A DNA stretch of 64,000 bases from Poecilobothrus nobilitatus (GCA_947095535.1 OX352774.1:8742001-8806000); one strand, 5' to 3'. Counted from the first letter of the stretch, positions 23,243-34,852 are shown. Made by a program: numbers and translations. The notes: a model not told the origin generated them from the letters alone.

Positions 23243-23429
23243 CTTTTTTTTTGTTAGTCTATTCTTCGTACGTAAATGTGACAAGGAAATTATACAGTCT
23301 TTCCTTTTCAAGCATGGTTTTAAATGTCGTAAGGGAAAATTATTCTTACGACGTGTGTGGGATTCCCTCACTTTCTCGGTGTTTACAACGTATTTCATAC
23401 ACTCTTACTCATTACGCCACCGAGGCCAA
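23243..23429 (-). mobile_element. tRNA-derived SINE, family 1, copy d, with target-site duplication
   Basis: T run at the left (A tail on minus) and A-box end GGCCTCGGTGGCGTAATGAG on the minus strand at the right. The B-box region has lost several bases. A perfect 10 bp duplication, TTTATGGGAT, lies at 23231-23240 and 23431-23440, showing insertion by target-primed retroposition. Confidence 0.85.
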
Positions 23430-24029
23430 CTTTATGGGATTGAATTTGAAAATATTTATCAATTTGTTGTTTATTGTCGAATACTTATCTATTTATTGAC
23501 TACTAAAAAAAAAATCAAAAAATAATAAAATTGTACAATTTGTAATTGACAGATTATAAAAATCCATTGTGAATTCACCATTAATCATACTAGATTGCAG
23601 ATAACCGATAAGCAATTTACTTTTAACTAATAAAAACAAAATTTAATAAGTTGTTTAATTTTATATAGAGAATTATTGAATACAATTCGCATGTGTATAA
23701 AAAACATTTTTGATTGTAACGCAATTTAAAATATTACAATTAGAAAATATTATATTAGTTAAAAATCGAAATTTTAAATAAAAAATATTAAGAAGTTTTA
23801 ATACGGATAATTGTGGTTAACCACAGTTATTATTTTATGAAACAACCTCAAATTTCGAGTTCAACGTATAAATAAAAAAGAAAAAAACAATAATAATACC
23901 AAAATCCTTTTGAGGACCATCATATTTGATAGAGATAATTTAAAAAATGCCGAATATTTGTTCGAATTGCTTATTAAAACACCTCGAATTTCGAGGAGCG
24001 GACGAATACTAGTATTCTTTTTAATTTGT

Positions 24030-24434
24030 GAAAATTTACCACCCCAAATTAATTCGCGTGTCATATAATCATATCCTAAATTTCTTCTTTGTCCGTCCTC
24101 TAAAGTAACATAATCCAGACCAAGAAGAATATCAAATAATATTGGTTTTCTACTATTTTTTAAGACTCTAAAGAAATTTACAAGTGATAACACTAAAATC
24201 GTATTATTTGCGTAAAATAAAATTTTATTAATCCATTCCCTTTGAATTAATCTTTGTTCATTTATACTTTTAAAATATGGTGGTAAAACAGTTAAAGCAA
24301 AGTGTAAAAATAATCTAGATTTGGTAAGTTTATCAGTGACCAAATGTAGATGATTATTTACCAACTGAACCAGTCAAAACAGCGAATTGTATTAGCAAGT
24401 CAATTTCTGGTTGAATTTTTGTAAAAAATGTCGG
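24030..24434 (-). pseudogene. PEX2-like peroxin pseudogene (N-terminal membrane domain fragment)
   Basis: Minus strand: after an acceptor-like TTGTAG at 24435 comes TKIQPEIDLLIQFAVLTGSV. That frame then hits TAA, and TGA TAA a few codons on, while remnants such as SSTFGH continue between the stops. A shifted frame carries on with LFLHFALTVLPPYF, VLSLVNFFRVLKNSRKPILF, LLGLDYVTLEDGQRRNLGY and MTRELIWGG. Order and pattern resemble the N-terminal Pex2/Pex12 domain of peroxin 2, a membrane RING ubiquitin ligase of peroxisomal import. Similarity ends at about 24034, where GTAAAT could be an old donor site. The RING finger is absent. Stops and frameshift make a pseudogene the simplest reading; PEX2 rather than PEX10/12 is my best judgement. 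Confidence 0.6.
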
Positions 24435-24483
24435 CTACAATAGATTTTATACATTCTATAAATTTTAATTTGAAAAATTTTAT

Positions 24484-27400
24484 TAATAATTAAGGAGTTG
24501 ACAGGTTGAGTATAATTGATAGATCTACAATTATAATGTTTCTTGATTATTTTCGTTTTTTTAACTTAAATATTATAGTGGCCATAAGAAAATTAAAAAA
24601 AAAAATTAATTAAGATAGCTATTGCAACAGTAATAATAATTTCGATCCCACTGCCCAGTTTAAAGTTTCTGCATCTCTCTTCTATCCTTTCCTTATGTTA
24701 CCTTTATCCCTACTTCCTAGTTAATATACTAAGTGTTTTATTCATTAAAGAGGATGGGTTAACTCAGTAAAAATTTGACATTACCAAGGTGGTATTCTTT
24801 GCATCTTTGGAAGATCCATAACTCCCTTACGAAAACAAAAATTTACAGAGAAAAGTATAAAAATAGATACAGAGAAAAGTATTTACAGGTTATTAAAGAT
24901 TATCTTAGATCTTCTATCTAGCTAGGCTTGTATTATAATATATCCTTATATGTAAGAGGTATATGTTCATAATATATTGTCAAACATTATTTTAAATTTG
25001 AATATTAGCTATTTTGGATCTTTAAAACTTGAATTTGAAGAGTTTTTCAAAATAAATTACTAAGATGCTTATATTAAGAATAACAAATTTAGTAAAGAAG
25101 AAAATTGTGTTTAGTTTTGTAACTCTTTCTTTTCAGAGATTGAAAAAGTTAATAATATTCAAAGGATAATTGTCTTTTTTGACTTTGATTAGCATATTCT
25201 CAATCTTGACGTAAAACATAGTCCACATAACAGCAACACTATGGATCAGCAAGTCTATATATATGACCAAAACTATAAAATGATGTATTTTATAAGTAGC
25301 AATGAAAGATTTTAATGGCGAACTATTTAAGTCGAACATTTGTTGCAGAATATGAACCTAATATTAAAATTTCTGAAGAAATAAATTTTACAAAATAAAA
25401 TATAATAATTTTAAAGTTCTGTGGGTCGAAATTTTAAATAGAAAATTGTCAATTGTTTTTTTTTTTTTTGTATACCAAAAACAATCAGTGTAACAAAGTT
25501 ATCCTGTAAACTTTTTATACCCGTACGATAGGATCGGGTATAATAAAATTACTCCTCCGTTTGTAACACCTCGAAATAAGCGAGCTAGATATACCTTCAA
25601 AGGTATGGATCGGATCAGAAAAAAATTCTAAGACTTTTGAGCCATGTCCGTCCGTCCGTCAGCACGCTAACTCAAAAACTAAGAAAGCTAGAATCTTGAA
25701 ATTTACACAAAATATTCTGGGAGTAATTTGTAGGTTCCCTATTTTTTTTGGTTGAGTTTGGACCAAGCCTTAGGGTAGCTCTCGAACACCTAACTTTTAG
25801 ATCCCGACATTTTTTTTGAAATAGAGCTATGAAATTTTAACTGCTGATAGATCTCACAAAAATATTAATTTTATTTTTAATACTTTTTTTGTGTAGCCCC
25901 ACCCGTTAGGGAGCTACAGCTCCCCAAAGGCTCAAAAAAGCTCTATATTTAAATTGTTATAGCAAAAGTTGGATAAGGTATATCTTCATTTTGAAAACGC
26001 CAAACGATTACTACTTTCATTAGCTTTAAAAGTATATATACAATAAATATATATTTGTGACATACGGGGTCTTAATTTACCGTTATGCGAAACTCAAATT
26101 TTGCAAAATTCTTTAACCCTTCCATCTTCTAAACGGTTTAAGTTGGAAACTTGAAATTTTTACAGAAGTTAGATCTTTGAAAATAAGTATGAGTCATTTC
26201 AGAAATTTTTTTTGTATCACCCCCCGTTTAGGAGCTGTAAGGGGTCAAAAACTGAAAATTTCCTATTTTTAAATACCTGTAACTTGAACACCTGTTAAAA
26301 TTTTTTTGAAGTAATACACAAAAATTAAAGCTTCAACATTATACTCATAACAACTTTTTTTAATAATATAGGGTTACTTTATAATTGACGAAAGTGTTAC
26401 TTGATTTTTTCAGATTTTCTAACAAATTTCTTTAAAACGAGTTTTTTGCATTTTGTTTTACTCGATAATTTGAAATTGTTCAGGATATAATGCGTAGTAC
26501 AAAAAAATGTAAATAAATAAACTGCATAACGGTTGCTTGAAGAATTTTTATTTATATGATATTGATATAAATACATACTTATATAATAACAAGTTTATTT
26601 ACATATCGTATATGTCACTAGTGAATGAATGATAAGAGTATAGATGTATATTATATAGCGCCGTATTAACATACATATATGTATTTTATTGTACTTATAA
26701 GAAATTATTCTGTCAATGGAATATTTAAATATAATATAATATAATATTTAAAATTATATTTATTATTTTGTACTAAGTAAATTTAATATACTATAAATTT
26801 ACTTAGTATTAAATGGTACTATAGAATATTTGAAAAAGTTTTGGATTGATAATCGTTATGTGGAAGGTTAGAATCTGCTTTAGAAGAATGTACATATAAA
26901 CATATAGTTTGAATATATGTGCAACCCATAAGTTCTAGAAATTATAAAATTCACCCAAAATTATTTTAAAATACTAAAATATTAAAATAATAATATTGTA
27001 GGCAGAGTGGCTGTGAACATACTAACGGTTCGTACGGGTATCTAAGAGTTGACAAAGGCAACTGTATTCTTCCTCGTTTTTATTATAGATAAATTTAATT
27101 AGGATATGCTCCTTGCATTAATAATACTATTTAGAGAAGTTTTTTTTTTAAACTAAGCAAGTATACAAATAAAATAATACGTGACTTGCACATATGATCT
27201 CTAAAACTATCTAGAAAAATTATTTTCATATTGCATTTTGAAGAAAAAAAAACTTGAAAAACTGTACTAGAAAATTGAATATTTATGTTTCGTACTTTTA
27301 TTGAAAATATTAATTGAATTTAATATTTTTGTATACATGTAGATAAATATTATGTCAAATAATTTCAAACAAATCTTGTATTTGTATGTATAAGATTTCA

Positions 27401-27985
27401 TAAAATTTTCAATTTAAAAATTATTAAATAAAATAAAATAAGCGGAACTGATTATAGTGAACAACAGAAATAAGTTCATAATATAATCAAAAATAGAAAA
27501 TTAAATTAATTTAAGTAGATGTTAATTCTTATTCTTTATAAATTTTTTACCAATGTACCTACACAAACTATTTGATTTTGTCATATGCGAGAATTTATCA
27601 CAAAAGAATCCAGAATAAGAATCCAGTACCTTAAAATTAGATCGGAATCGAAAAAGGTTAAGTTCGTGTATACTTAATTACCTATTTTTTTTATTTGGCG
27701 TTTGATTGTCAATAGTTCCCTCATACCTTAAAAATTGAAATTGTTTTAAAACATGTTAAAGATTGTTTTCCAAAAATAAATAGTATATATGTATATATTT
27801 TAAGAGACATTTTTATTTAATTATTACAAATATTTTAATATTTCATTTTAGAAAATTGATTCTAATTGTATTTTTAGCTTATGAGTTAATTTTTTGTTTA
27901 TTTTCATTGTCTCTCCGTTTGTCTGTTTATAAAACTTTTACACCGTTTAAAATATCATAATGAAATTTTAACTATGAACTCATAA
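24484..27985. repeat. Direct segmental duplication, copy 2 (occupied Helentron site)
   Basis: Partner of 12718-17370. Matches begin at GGAGTTGACAGGTTGAG and run, with two large gaps relative to copy 1, to a shared degenerate TCTCT(C/G)(C/T)(G/C)TTTGTCTGTTT-type segment near 27920. By eye the right block (27084-27890 against 16441-17270) is much closer to identity than the left blocks. An open frame at 25133-25339 (minus, 68 codons) lies in the matched region, but the equivalent in copy 1 is broken and I do not recognise it. Confidence 0.75.
25517..27076 (+). mobile_element. Non-autonomous Helentron (DINE-1-like), family A, copy 1
   Basis: The 5' end ATACCCGTACGATAGGATCG(GGTAT) folds back on itself; ATACCCGTACGA recurs inverted near the 3' end as TCGTACGGGTAT. 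After that comes a hairpin (AGTTG..CAACT) and the terminus TTCCTCG, then flanking T's. This arrangement, plus an early GCCATGTCCGTCCGTCCGTC tract, is characteristic of DINE-1/Helentron-associated elements, which insert between T residues without target duplication. The unoccupied sequence at 16.44 kb confirms the limits. It codes for nothing and contains a perfect ACTAAGTAAATTTA palindrome arm pair at about 26780-26810. Confidence 0.85.
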
Positions 27986-28510
27986 AATTATCAATGTTGT
28001 ATAGAACAACAACCGAGCTACAGCGTCTCAAAGTTGGAAAAAGTCCTATTTTCAAATGTATATATTCTCAGGTTTTGTATTTCGTTTCTCATTTTTTCAA
28101 TCTAAAAACGTCAAACTACTAAACTACTACTATTAGATTACATTTTTGCTATTTAGTATTTAAATGTACCGTTATGTGAAAAGAAAATCTTTCGGTACGC
28201 TTTTAGTTGGAACCTTGAAATTTTGACAGAAGAATTTTTAGAATTACCATATAGTTACCTCAGAAAATAAGTTTGTATCTCCTCCTGTTTAAGAGCTGTT
28301 TAGTAATACAAAAATTGAAAATTTGCTAATTTTCAGACACCTGTGTACATTTTTTCCAAGTAAAACGTAAAAATTAAATCTTCAATATTATATTTTTACA
28401 TGTGTTAACAGCTTTTCTTAATTATATAGCGTTAAAGTAAAATTGAAAAAAGTCTCTTTTGATTTTCTACAAATATATATATAAATTTCTACGAAAATTT
28501 GCAAAATTTG
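27900..28510 (+). mobile_element. Degenerate Helentron family A-like relic
   Basis: Follows the family A order at low similarity: CTCTCCGTTTGTCTGTTT, ACCGAGCTACAGCGTCTC, ACCGTTATGTG, GTTGGAACCTTGAAATTTTG, ATCTCCTCCTGTTTAAGAGC and ACACCTGTG. No terminal repeats. Its first part is shared by both copies of the segmental duplication, so it predates that event. Confidence 0.55.
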
Positions 28511-29156
28511 ATGCTAAACATAGTAATATTCTAAATTGGTTTAATTGTCATGTTTTATTTTGTTCATTTTGTTTAAAAACTTTATCTAAATTAAACCATT
28601 TAATTCACTAAATTAAACTGTTCAATGGGCCGAAAATCAAATGTCAATAGATAAGAAGTTATTGTTTTATAAATCCGTACGCAAGCTATTTTCAAATCTA
28701 CTATTGTTGTTTTTTAAAGATTCTAATCAAAAGTATCGATAACAGATGCTTCACATAATGGTATCAGCTGACGTTAATATCGTCCTGACATTACTCTAAC
28801 CAATTTGAAGTTAGTCTAACCAATTTGTTATTCTTAGACTTTAAATTTATTTAAAAAATAATAAATTAGAAATATATACTTTCTCTTGCACGATAAAATG
28901 TTAATGTTAAATGTTAAAATAATACCTAATTACTTAGTGTCTATATAGAACAGATTCTGTGTTTATAAATGGAGTTTAAAAAAAAATTAATTTTGACTAA
29001 TAACGTTTTTACGATTTCAAAGCTACTAAAACTTATAAGTTTGAAGGCTAGAAGGCTTAGAAAAATTTACAAATATAACAGGAAATAGTTTTTTAATTAA
29101 AAGATACATATCTAATACTTCACTAAGGGATCTCAAAACGAATTTCATAGTTTAAA
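28511..29156. other. No gene or repeat recognised
   Basis: AT-rich, with one less biased patch at about 28735-28830 that includes a duplicated TCTAACCAATTTG. Confidence 0.5.
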
Positions 29157-30070
29157 CAAGGAAGAGTGCAGTAGAGTAGAGTATGTCAACTATGGGATAT
29201 GGAGTATGTCAACTATGGGCAAGTGGTGCAAGAAGTCTGAATCTACTGCTCTAGTTGAACTAAATTGTACAGAAGTTGTTAGCATGCAACTCGACAACTT
29301 TTTAGAAAATTTCAGATACTTAGCTTCAATAGATTCGGAGTTATTTTCATTTAAAAAGAGAAGTTGTATGGCAGCTACCCGAACTTGTTGCACCAGCACC
29401 AAATTTAATAGAAGTTGTTGCCATAAAACATGATTATAATTTATAAGATTTCAGACGCATAACTTCATTAAGTTCCAAGAAGTGCCGGAAGCCTGAACCA
29501 GCTACTCTAGACCAACCAAATTTTACAAACATTTTTTATTCTTATTTATTTATTTATTTGAGGTTTAATAACATTTAGTATTTAAAAAAAACATAAATAG
29601 TATTAATAAATAGTATTAAATGTTCTACAATTTTTACTAATGGTTGACATCTAACTCGACACCTCTTCACTAAATTTCAGACACCTAGCTTCAATATACA
29701 CTGAGTTATTTTCATTTCAAAGAACAAGTTGCAAAATTTCAGATATTTAGTTTAAAAAGATACTGAGTTATTCCCATTTATTTAAATAAAGAAGTTGTAT
29801 GGTAGCTACTCGAACCCGGCGGCCGCAAATGCTGGATTTAAATAGCGAATCTGACAATTTTGCAAAAGTGACGTAAAAAAAATTTAGCTCCTTTATTTTT
29901 TGAGTTATCGTGCGGACAGACGGACGGACGAACACACATGGCTTATTCAAGTCAGAATTCGATTCCTAGTCGATCCATACCTCTGACGCTATATCTAGTT
30001 CGACTGCTTTAAGGTGTCACAAACGTAATGACAAATTTATTATATCCTTGGACATAGTTTATACGGGTAT
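29157..30070 (-). mobile_element. Helentron-like family B, copy 2 (shortened)
   Basis: The left end CAAGGAAGAGTGCAGTAGAG is the reverse complement of the family B 3' terminus, and the right end ATACGGGTAT is its 5' terminus. Between them are family modules (AGCTACTCGAACCCGGCGGC, CAGACGGACGGACGAACACA, TAATGACAAATTTATTATA). It is shorter than the 44.3 kb copy because fewer internal modules are present. A non-family insertion of about 110 bp lies near 29535-29640. Two short opposing frames here are module translations, not genes. Confidence 0.8.
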
Positions 30071-31740
30071 AATTATATATGTATAACTGTTTGTTTGTGC
30101 AACCTAAACATGTAATTGCTAGACAAAAGCACATTCATTGTCAAATAAAACCTATAAGGGATTTCAGGTTAGGAAAGAGAAAAACTAGATAGATCCTCTA
30201 AATTCGAAAATTTTAGATAACGTTATTTCCAAGTAATACAATTCATTACTTAATAATCGTTGAATTAGACAAGTAAGTATTTTTTCTGTAAGTACATGAA
30301 CCTTTTTAAAAATAAAAAAATGCTTGTTATTCTATCCGTTTTACAATCTGTATAAATTTATATTTATGGAAGCATAAATATTATCAAATAATGTTAAAGA
30401 TATTCCATATAAAATAATAACAGTTCTTATGATAATAATTTAATTTGATTGGTTTTGATTTAAAATAGCAACAACAACAACAACAACTATACATCAAAAC
30501 AAATAATTTTTTTAAAAAACTTGTGTTATTTCAACTGATTTTGAAAAAGTTCAATTTGCCTAATGGATATTAACGGTAAAAAAAATGTTTGCTTTAGACT
30601 ATAAACTTTAAAGTATGAAACTAAAAAAAAAATGTATATATACTTTGTAAGTGAGTTTTTGCAGAAAATGTGGAACATAAATGAGGAATTAATTTTTTAT
30701 TTTATGTATATATACAATTATACGAGTATTATTAAATTGTATATATATATGACAACGAATAACAGGTTCTAAATATTTCTTTTGAGGATTCAAAATAGAA
30801 ATACAAAATATGTACATATATGTTACTTTGATACAATTAAGTAATAGGTATACATAATATATACTTACCTTTAGTAAATATAGTTGTACCTATATTTAGT
30901 TTTTTTTTCCTGTTTTCTATGTTAAATTAAAAATGTGATATTTCAAGGATTAAAATGATTACGGCAGCGTATATAAAAATATATACTTAACTCTTCTTTT
31001 TTATCAATTATTAAAAATTATTGAAAGTAATGAATTTTTTTTTTAAAGTAAAGGTTAATAAATGGATATATTTGTTTTTTAAATATTTTACAAATTAACT
31101 TTATTTTAAAGTAATTTTACGAAAACTTATTTTTTTCCATTCATTATCATTCATATCGTTCGAAAACTAATTAAAGAATATGAGCTTTCCAATATTTTTG
31201 AATTTTACATTATGGGTTTTAGCACATTTCCAAAAATATTTAAAAAAAATCAACTGTTTCCACCACAGGACCGACCGCCACTACACGAAAAGTATAATGC
31301 CAAAATTTATAGATTTTTTACATAATAATTTATATCAAAGCAAAATAACTTCTAATAATTTAACATCATTTGTTTTTATTCAATAATAAATAATAAGCAA
31401 TGAAATTGTAAAAATATATGTACATTCATTCATACATCCATTTACATTATTATGTAATGTACATGATTTTTTTTCATTCAAAAATATTAGAAGTAAAAAA
31501 TAATAAAAACTGTAAACAAATACAAAATAAACATAAGATTAATATTGAATCTGAAAACAAAAATTTTACAGTTTTAATTTTATGTCATCAACAAACGAAT
31601 AATATGCATAGTTATATGTATATGTATAAATTTAAAATTTTAGAGTATAAAAAAAAACAAAAAAAAATTGTTCATATAAATATGGAGTGTTAATTGTTAT
31701 GTATGAAATTTGGACTTAGAAAAAAAATTAAATAAAAGTT
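30071..31740. other. AT-rich DNA, no gene recognised
   Basis: Contains a (CAA)n tract at about 30468-30488. The frames at 31180-31693 translate to composition-driven sequence with no homology I can name. Confidence 0.5.
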
Positions 31741-31967
31741 AAAGTTAGTCGGAGCAAAAAATGTTCTATGGCAAAGTTGTTGCTCTTTACTTGTGTAACA
31801 ATTTTATCTTAATAATTTTTCTGTTAAAAAACTTAAAAAGTACACTAGTAAACTACCACTTGCGGTTGTCCGATTTGCTCGAAAAGCTTGTCAATCCGAG
31901 ATATTTACTTCAAAACCTTAAATATAAAATTGCAAAAAATTCTGCTCAGTCGTTTAAGCTGTACGCG

Positions 31968-32349
31968 AGTTACATATTTGCCAAACTCTATTCCCACGAA
32001 ACTAACAGACAGTACGTCAGCACTTCCTGTTATTTCTAAATAAATTAAAATAGCTTCATATTTCAATATGAGAAAATAAAATCAATTATTTTCCCATAAT
32101 AACAAAATTACGCAATTGCTCAGATTACACCAAAATTATTAACTTTAAAATAAAATTGTATAAATTGCTGAATATGCAATTTTTAATATATAAATACCTG
32201 TACATTTTCTAATTAGAATTAAGTCTCGATTAAGTCTTAACATATCAATGTTATAATAAATTTACTAAACTTAAATAAAGTGTGTTTTCTTTTTTTAAAA
32301 TAAAAGTTGTTTATTTTTTTTATCATATTGCAAAAGCAAATATAAAAGT
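31968..32349 (+). repeat. 5' LTR
   Basis: Starts AGTTACATATTTGCC and ends AATATAAAAGT, preceded by target copy CGCG. A TATA-like ATATATAAATACC lies at about 32189 and AATAAA strings lie at about 32273 and 32299. The fortuitous frame 31761-32039 crosses the host/LTR border and is not a gene. Confidence 0.95.
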
Positions 32350-32360
32350 GGCGCAGTCGG
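32349..32360 (+). other. Primer-binding site complementary to tRNA-Ser
   Basis: TGGCGCAGTCGG directly follows the LTR, sharing its last T. TGGCGCAGTCG is the complement of a tRNA-Ser 3' end (..CGACTGCGCCA), the primer known for 17.6 and 297. Confidence 0.85.
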
Positions 32361-32488
32361 TAGGATAATTTAAAACATATAAATAAAAAACTTTTTGTGA
32401 AACAAGACTTTCCTTCGCAAACCTTAAGTGAGTCTGCTTAAGGCACAAAAGTTTTATATAAAAAAATTATCCAGTGATACGAATCGAA

Positions 32489-32703
32489 AATTGTTCATAG
32501 TGTAAAATTAAAAACTCTTTAATACACACTAAACAATTAATAAAAAAAAAAAAAAAAAAAAAATAACAACAATAATATATAAAATTGTTCATAGTGCAAA
32601 ATTTAAAAAACTCTTTAATACACACTAAACAATTAATAAAATTAAATATAAAAGCGTTCATAGTGTAAAATAAAAAAAATTAAACATTTTATAAACACTA
32701 AAC
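32489..32703 (+). repeat. Three tandem stem-loops in the element's 5' leader
   Basis: Units at 32489-32538, 32583-32634 and 32654-32703 each begin (AATT)GTTCATAGTG and end CACTAAAC(AATT), so each folds into a hairpin with an A/T-rich loop (ACTCTTTAATA in the first two). They lie between primer site and gag. A packaging, translation-control or protein-binding role, as for the repeats in the gypsy leader, is inference. Confidence 0.75.
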
Positions 32704-32741
32704 CAAAATAAAAAGCAAAAATATAAGAAACACAACAATTT

Positions 32742-33896
32742 ATGAAAAGTGTGAAAAGATCTATAACATTCGATAATAACAGACACATCATGGAACAACA
32801 AAATATGGAACATCAGAACGAGACCGTAAACATCGAAGTTGTACAACAACTTCAAATTCAAATTGCAAATCAAAATAGGCAGCTAGAATTGTTATCTGCC
32901 CAGCTGCAACACTATCAACAAATCGATGCTCAAAACCATTATAAAGAAAGGGTTTTGAAAGAAGTTAGACATATGTCTACTTTCAACGGAACGAATGATA
33001 TAACCATAAATTCATTTGTCAACAGCGTAGAATATTATATTAATCATATCACCGATTTAAACATCAAAAAAGTTGCTATTCGGGCAATATTTAACGAAAA
33101 AATCCAGGGTGAAGCCAAAAATACCATCATTAACATCCCGCAACCTGACAACTGGGAACTCATCAAGCAAACACTGAAAAGGAGATATAAACCAGAAATT
33201 GAACCAGCTGAAATTTACAGGAAGATATCAGACCTCCGTGTAAACTCGGTAAGTGATTTAGTCATACAAATCCAAAATTTAAAATATAAAGCCGATGAGC
33301 TTCAAGTATATTATAGTGATAGTAATTATATAGATTTAAGCAATATTGATAGTTTTCTATTAAATACAATAAAAGAAATGTCACAGGGAACTTTACTGGA
33401 CCGAATATATAATGAAAATGATTTGTCTAAAGTAATAGAAATTATGAATATTAGAAGATATGAAGATTCTTGTATAAGGCAGGAATTTAGGAAAACTAAT
33501 ATAAATAATAATAATTTCAAAAATAATTATAAAAACAATCATAAAAATAATAAAAATTCAAAAAATTATTCAAATTTCGACAATAAAAAAAGCAGTAATA
33601 ATCAGTCTTTTAATCGAAATAGTTACAATAAAAATTTTAGTAGTAACAAGGACAATTTTAATAGGGATAATGTTAATAATAATAATAATAATAATAGGGA
33701 AAATTTTAATAATAGGGATAATTCTCAACCCCATAGATTCTATACTAAGTCAGGAAACTCTAGACAGTACTCGGGCCAAAATCGCCAAGAACAGAGCTAC
33801 GCTAGACAAAGACAAACAGAAGAAATGGAGGTTCAAAATATTCAAACAAAAAATTCTGAAAGTGAATGTAATAACTTAACTTTTTTTCTAAATTAG
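32742..33896 (+). CDS. gag: Errantivirus Gag
   Basis: An intact frame of 384 residues (368 if translation starts at the second Met at 32790, whose CATCATGG context is better). It would form the capsid of the retrotransposon particle. A Gln-rich probable coiled coil (about residues 33-62) is followed by a capsid-like region (STFNGTNDITINSFVNSVEY onward) and then a long Asn/Lys/Arg-rich tail (about 268-350) in place of CCHC zinc knuckles, which errantivirus Gag proteins usually lack. A T-run slippery site precedes the stop, leading to pol by -1 shift. No damage seen. Confidence 0.88.
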   Translation: MKSVKRSITFDNNRHIMEQQNMEHQNETVNIEVVQQLQIQIANQNRQLELLSAQLQHYQQIDAQNHYKERVLKEVRHMSTFNGTNDITINSFVNSVEYYINHITDLNIKKVAIRAIFNEKIQGEAKNTIINIPQPDNWELIKQTLKRRYKPEIEPAEIYRKISDLRVNSVSDLVIQIQNLKYKADELQVYYSDSNYIDLSNIDSFLLNTIKEMSQGTLLDRIYNENDLSKVIEIMNIRRYEDSCIRQEFRKTNINNNNFKNNYKNNHKNNKNSKNYSNFDNKKSSNNQSFNRNSYNKNFSSNKDNFNRDNVNNNNNNNRENFNNRDNSQPHRFYTKSGNSRQYSGQNRQEQSYARQRQTEEMEVQNIQTKNSESECNNLTFFLN

Positions 33897-34852
33897 CCTC
33901 GGAAGAACTCCCCATTATTAGTGTAACAATTGAAAATAAAAAATTTTTAGCCCTTATTGATACAGGTTCTAGTTTTAGTATTATAGATGACGATATAGAA
34001 GGTTTTAAAAAAATAAAAATAAAACCAATCCCTTTTTCAACAATAAATAGCAAAGATCAGATTAACTTTGAAATTCATACGGTAGCACCACTAGAATTTC
34101 ATACTCCATCCAATGCACTAATACGATGGAAAGTAAAAAAATTACCTAATCGAAAATACCAAATTATAATAGGTGCAGATCTATTAAAAACTCTAGATAG
34201 TACCATAGATTTTGAAAGAGGAATAATTACTTTAAATGGACAAAATACAAAATTTGTTAATATGCCGTATCAATTTAATGAAATATGCACTTTAGAGACA
34301 ATAGACCCCAAAATAAATTTATTAAAGTTAAATCATCTCAATTCAGAAGAACTGTTAGAAGTACAAAAATTAGTAAAAAGATTCAGTAATCTATTTTTTA
34401 AAGAAGGGGATAAGTTAACTAAAACAACCGAAGTTCAACACGAAATAGTTACGACAACAGAGCAGTCAATTAATTCAAAGTTATATAGATATCCTCCAAA
34501 ACACGAGGAAGAAGTCAGAAAACAGGTTAAAGAAATGGAAGAACAGGGAATTATTCGAAAGAGTAATTCAAGATATTCAAGCCCATTGATAGTCGTACCT
34601 AAGAAAACAGATAATTCCGGTCAAAAGAAATTTAGGATCGTGATAGACTACAGACGATTAAACGACGTAACAGTGGACGATAAATTCCCATTACCGAATA
34701 TTGACTCTATTTTAGATAAACTGGGAAAAGCTCAGTACTTTACAACATTAGATTTGGCAAAGGGTTACCACCAAATCTCAATTAGGAAAGAAGACAGAAA
34801 AAAGACAGCTTTCGTGACACCACATGGACTGTATGAATTTAATAGAATTTAA
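33875..34852 (+). pseudogene. pol: Errantivirus Pol, first part: protease and N-terminal half of RT, ends at a deletion
   Basis: Entered by -1 shift from gag; no start codon of its own is needed. The aspartic protease has the active site LIDTGSS and the IIGADLL strand further on. RT follows: EMEEQGIIRKSNSRYSSPLI, KFRIVIDYRRLN, the catalytic-Asp motif FTTLDLAKGYHQI and KTAFVTPHGLYEF. The frame then meets TAA at 34850-34852. The conserved RT block normally found between this point and the YLDD motif (about 15 residues) is absent, and the next piece is in another frame. The direct repeat GAATTTAAT at 34835-34843 and 34845-34853 marks the junction. RT is therefore inactive in this copy. Confidence 0.9.
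33881..33887 (+). promoter_or_regulatory. Probable -1 ribosomal frameshift site between gag and pol
   Basis: Seven T's read T TTT TTT in the gag frame, a canonical X XXY YYZ heptamer, two sense codons before the gag stop (33894-33896). The pol frame is open only from 33875, so the overlap is just 22 nt and the heptamer lies inside it. The protease frame is -1 relative to gag, as required. Confidence 0.75.

Noticed and set aside
25133..25339. 68-codon minus-strand frame in duplication copy 2, membrane-protein-like (insect chemoreceptor considered)
   Set aside because: No receptor signature is present, and the paired sequence in copy 1 has stops and a frameshift, so there is no sign of selection.
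31761..32039. 92-codon open frame crossing into the 5' LTR
   Set aside because: It is a chance fusion of old repeat sequence and LTR; the frame differs from that in which env reads the 3' LTR.
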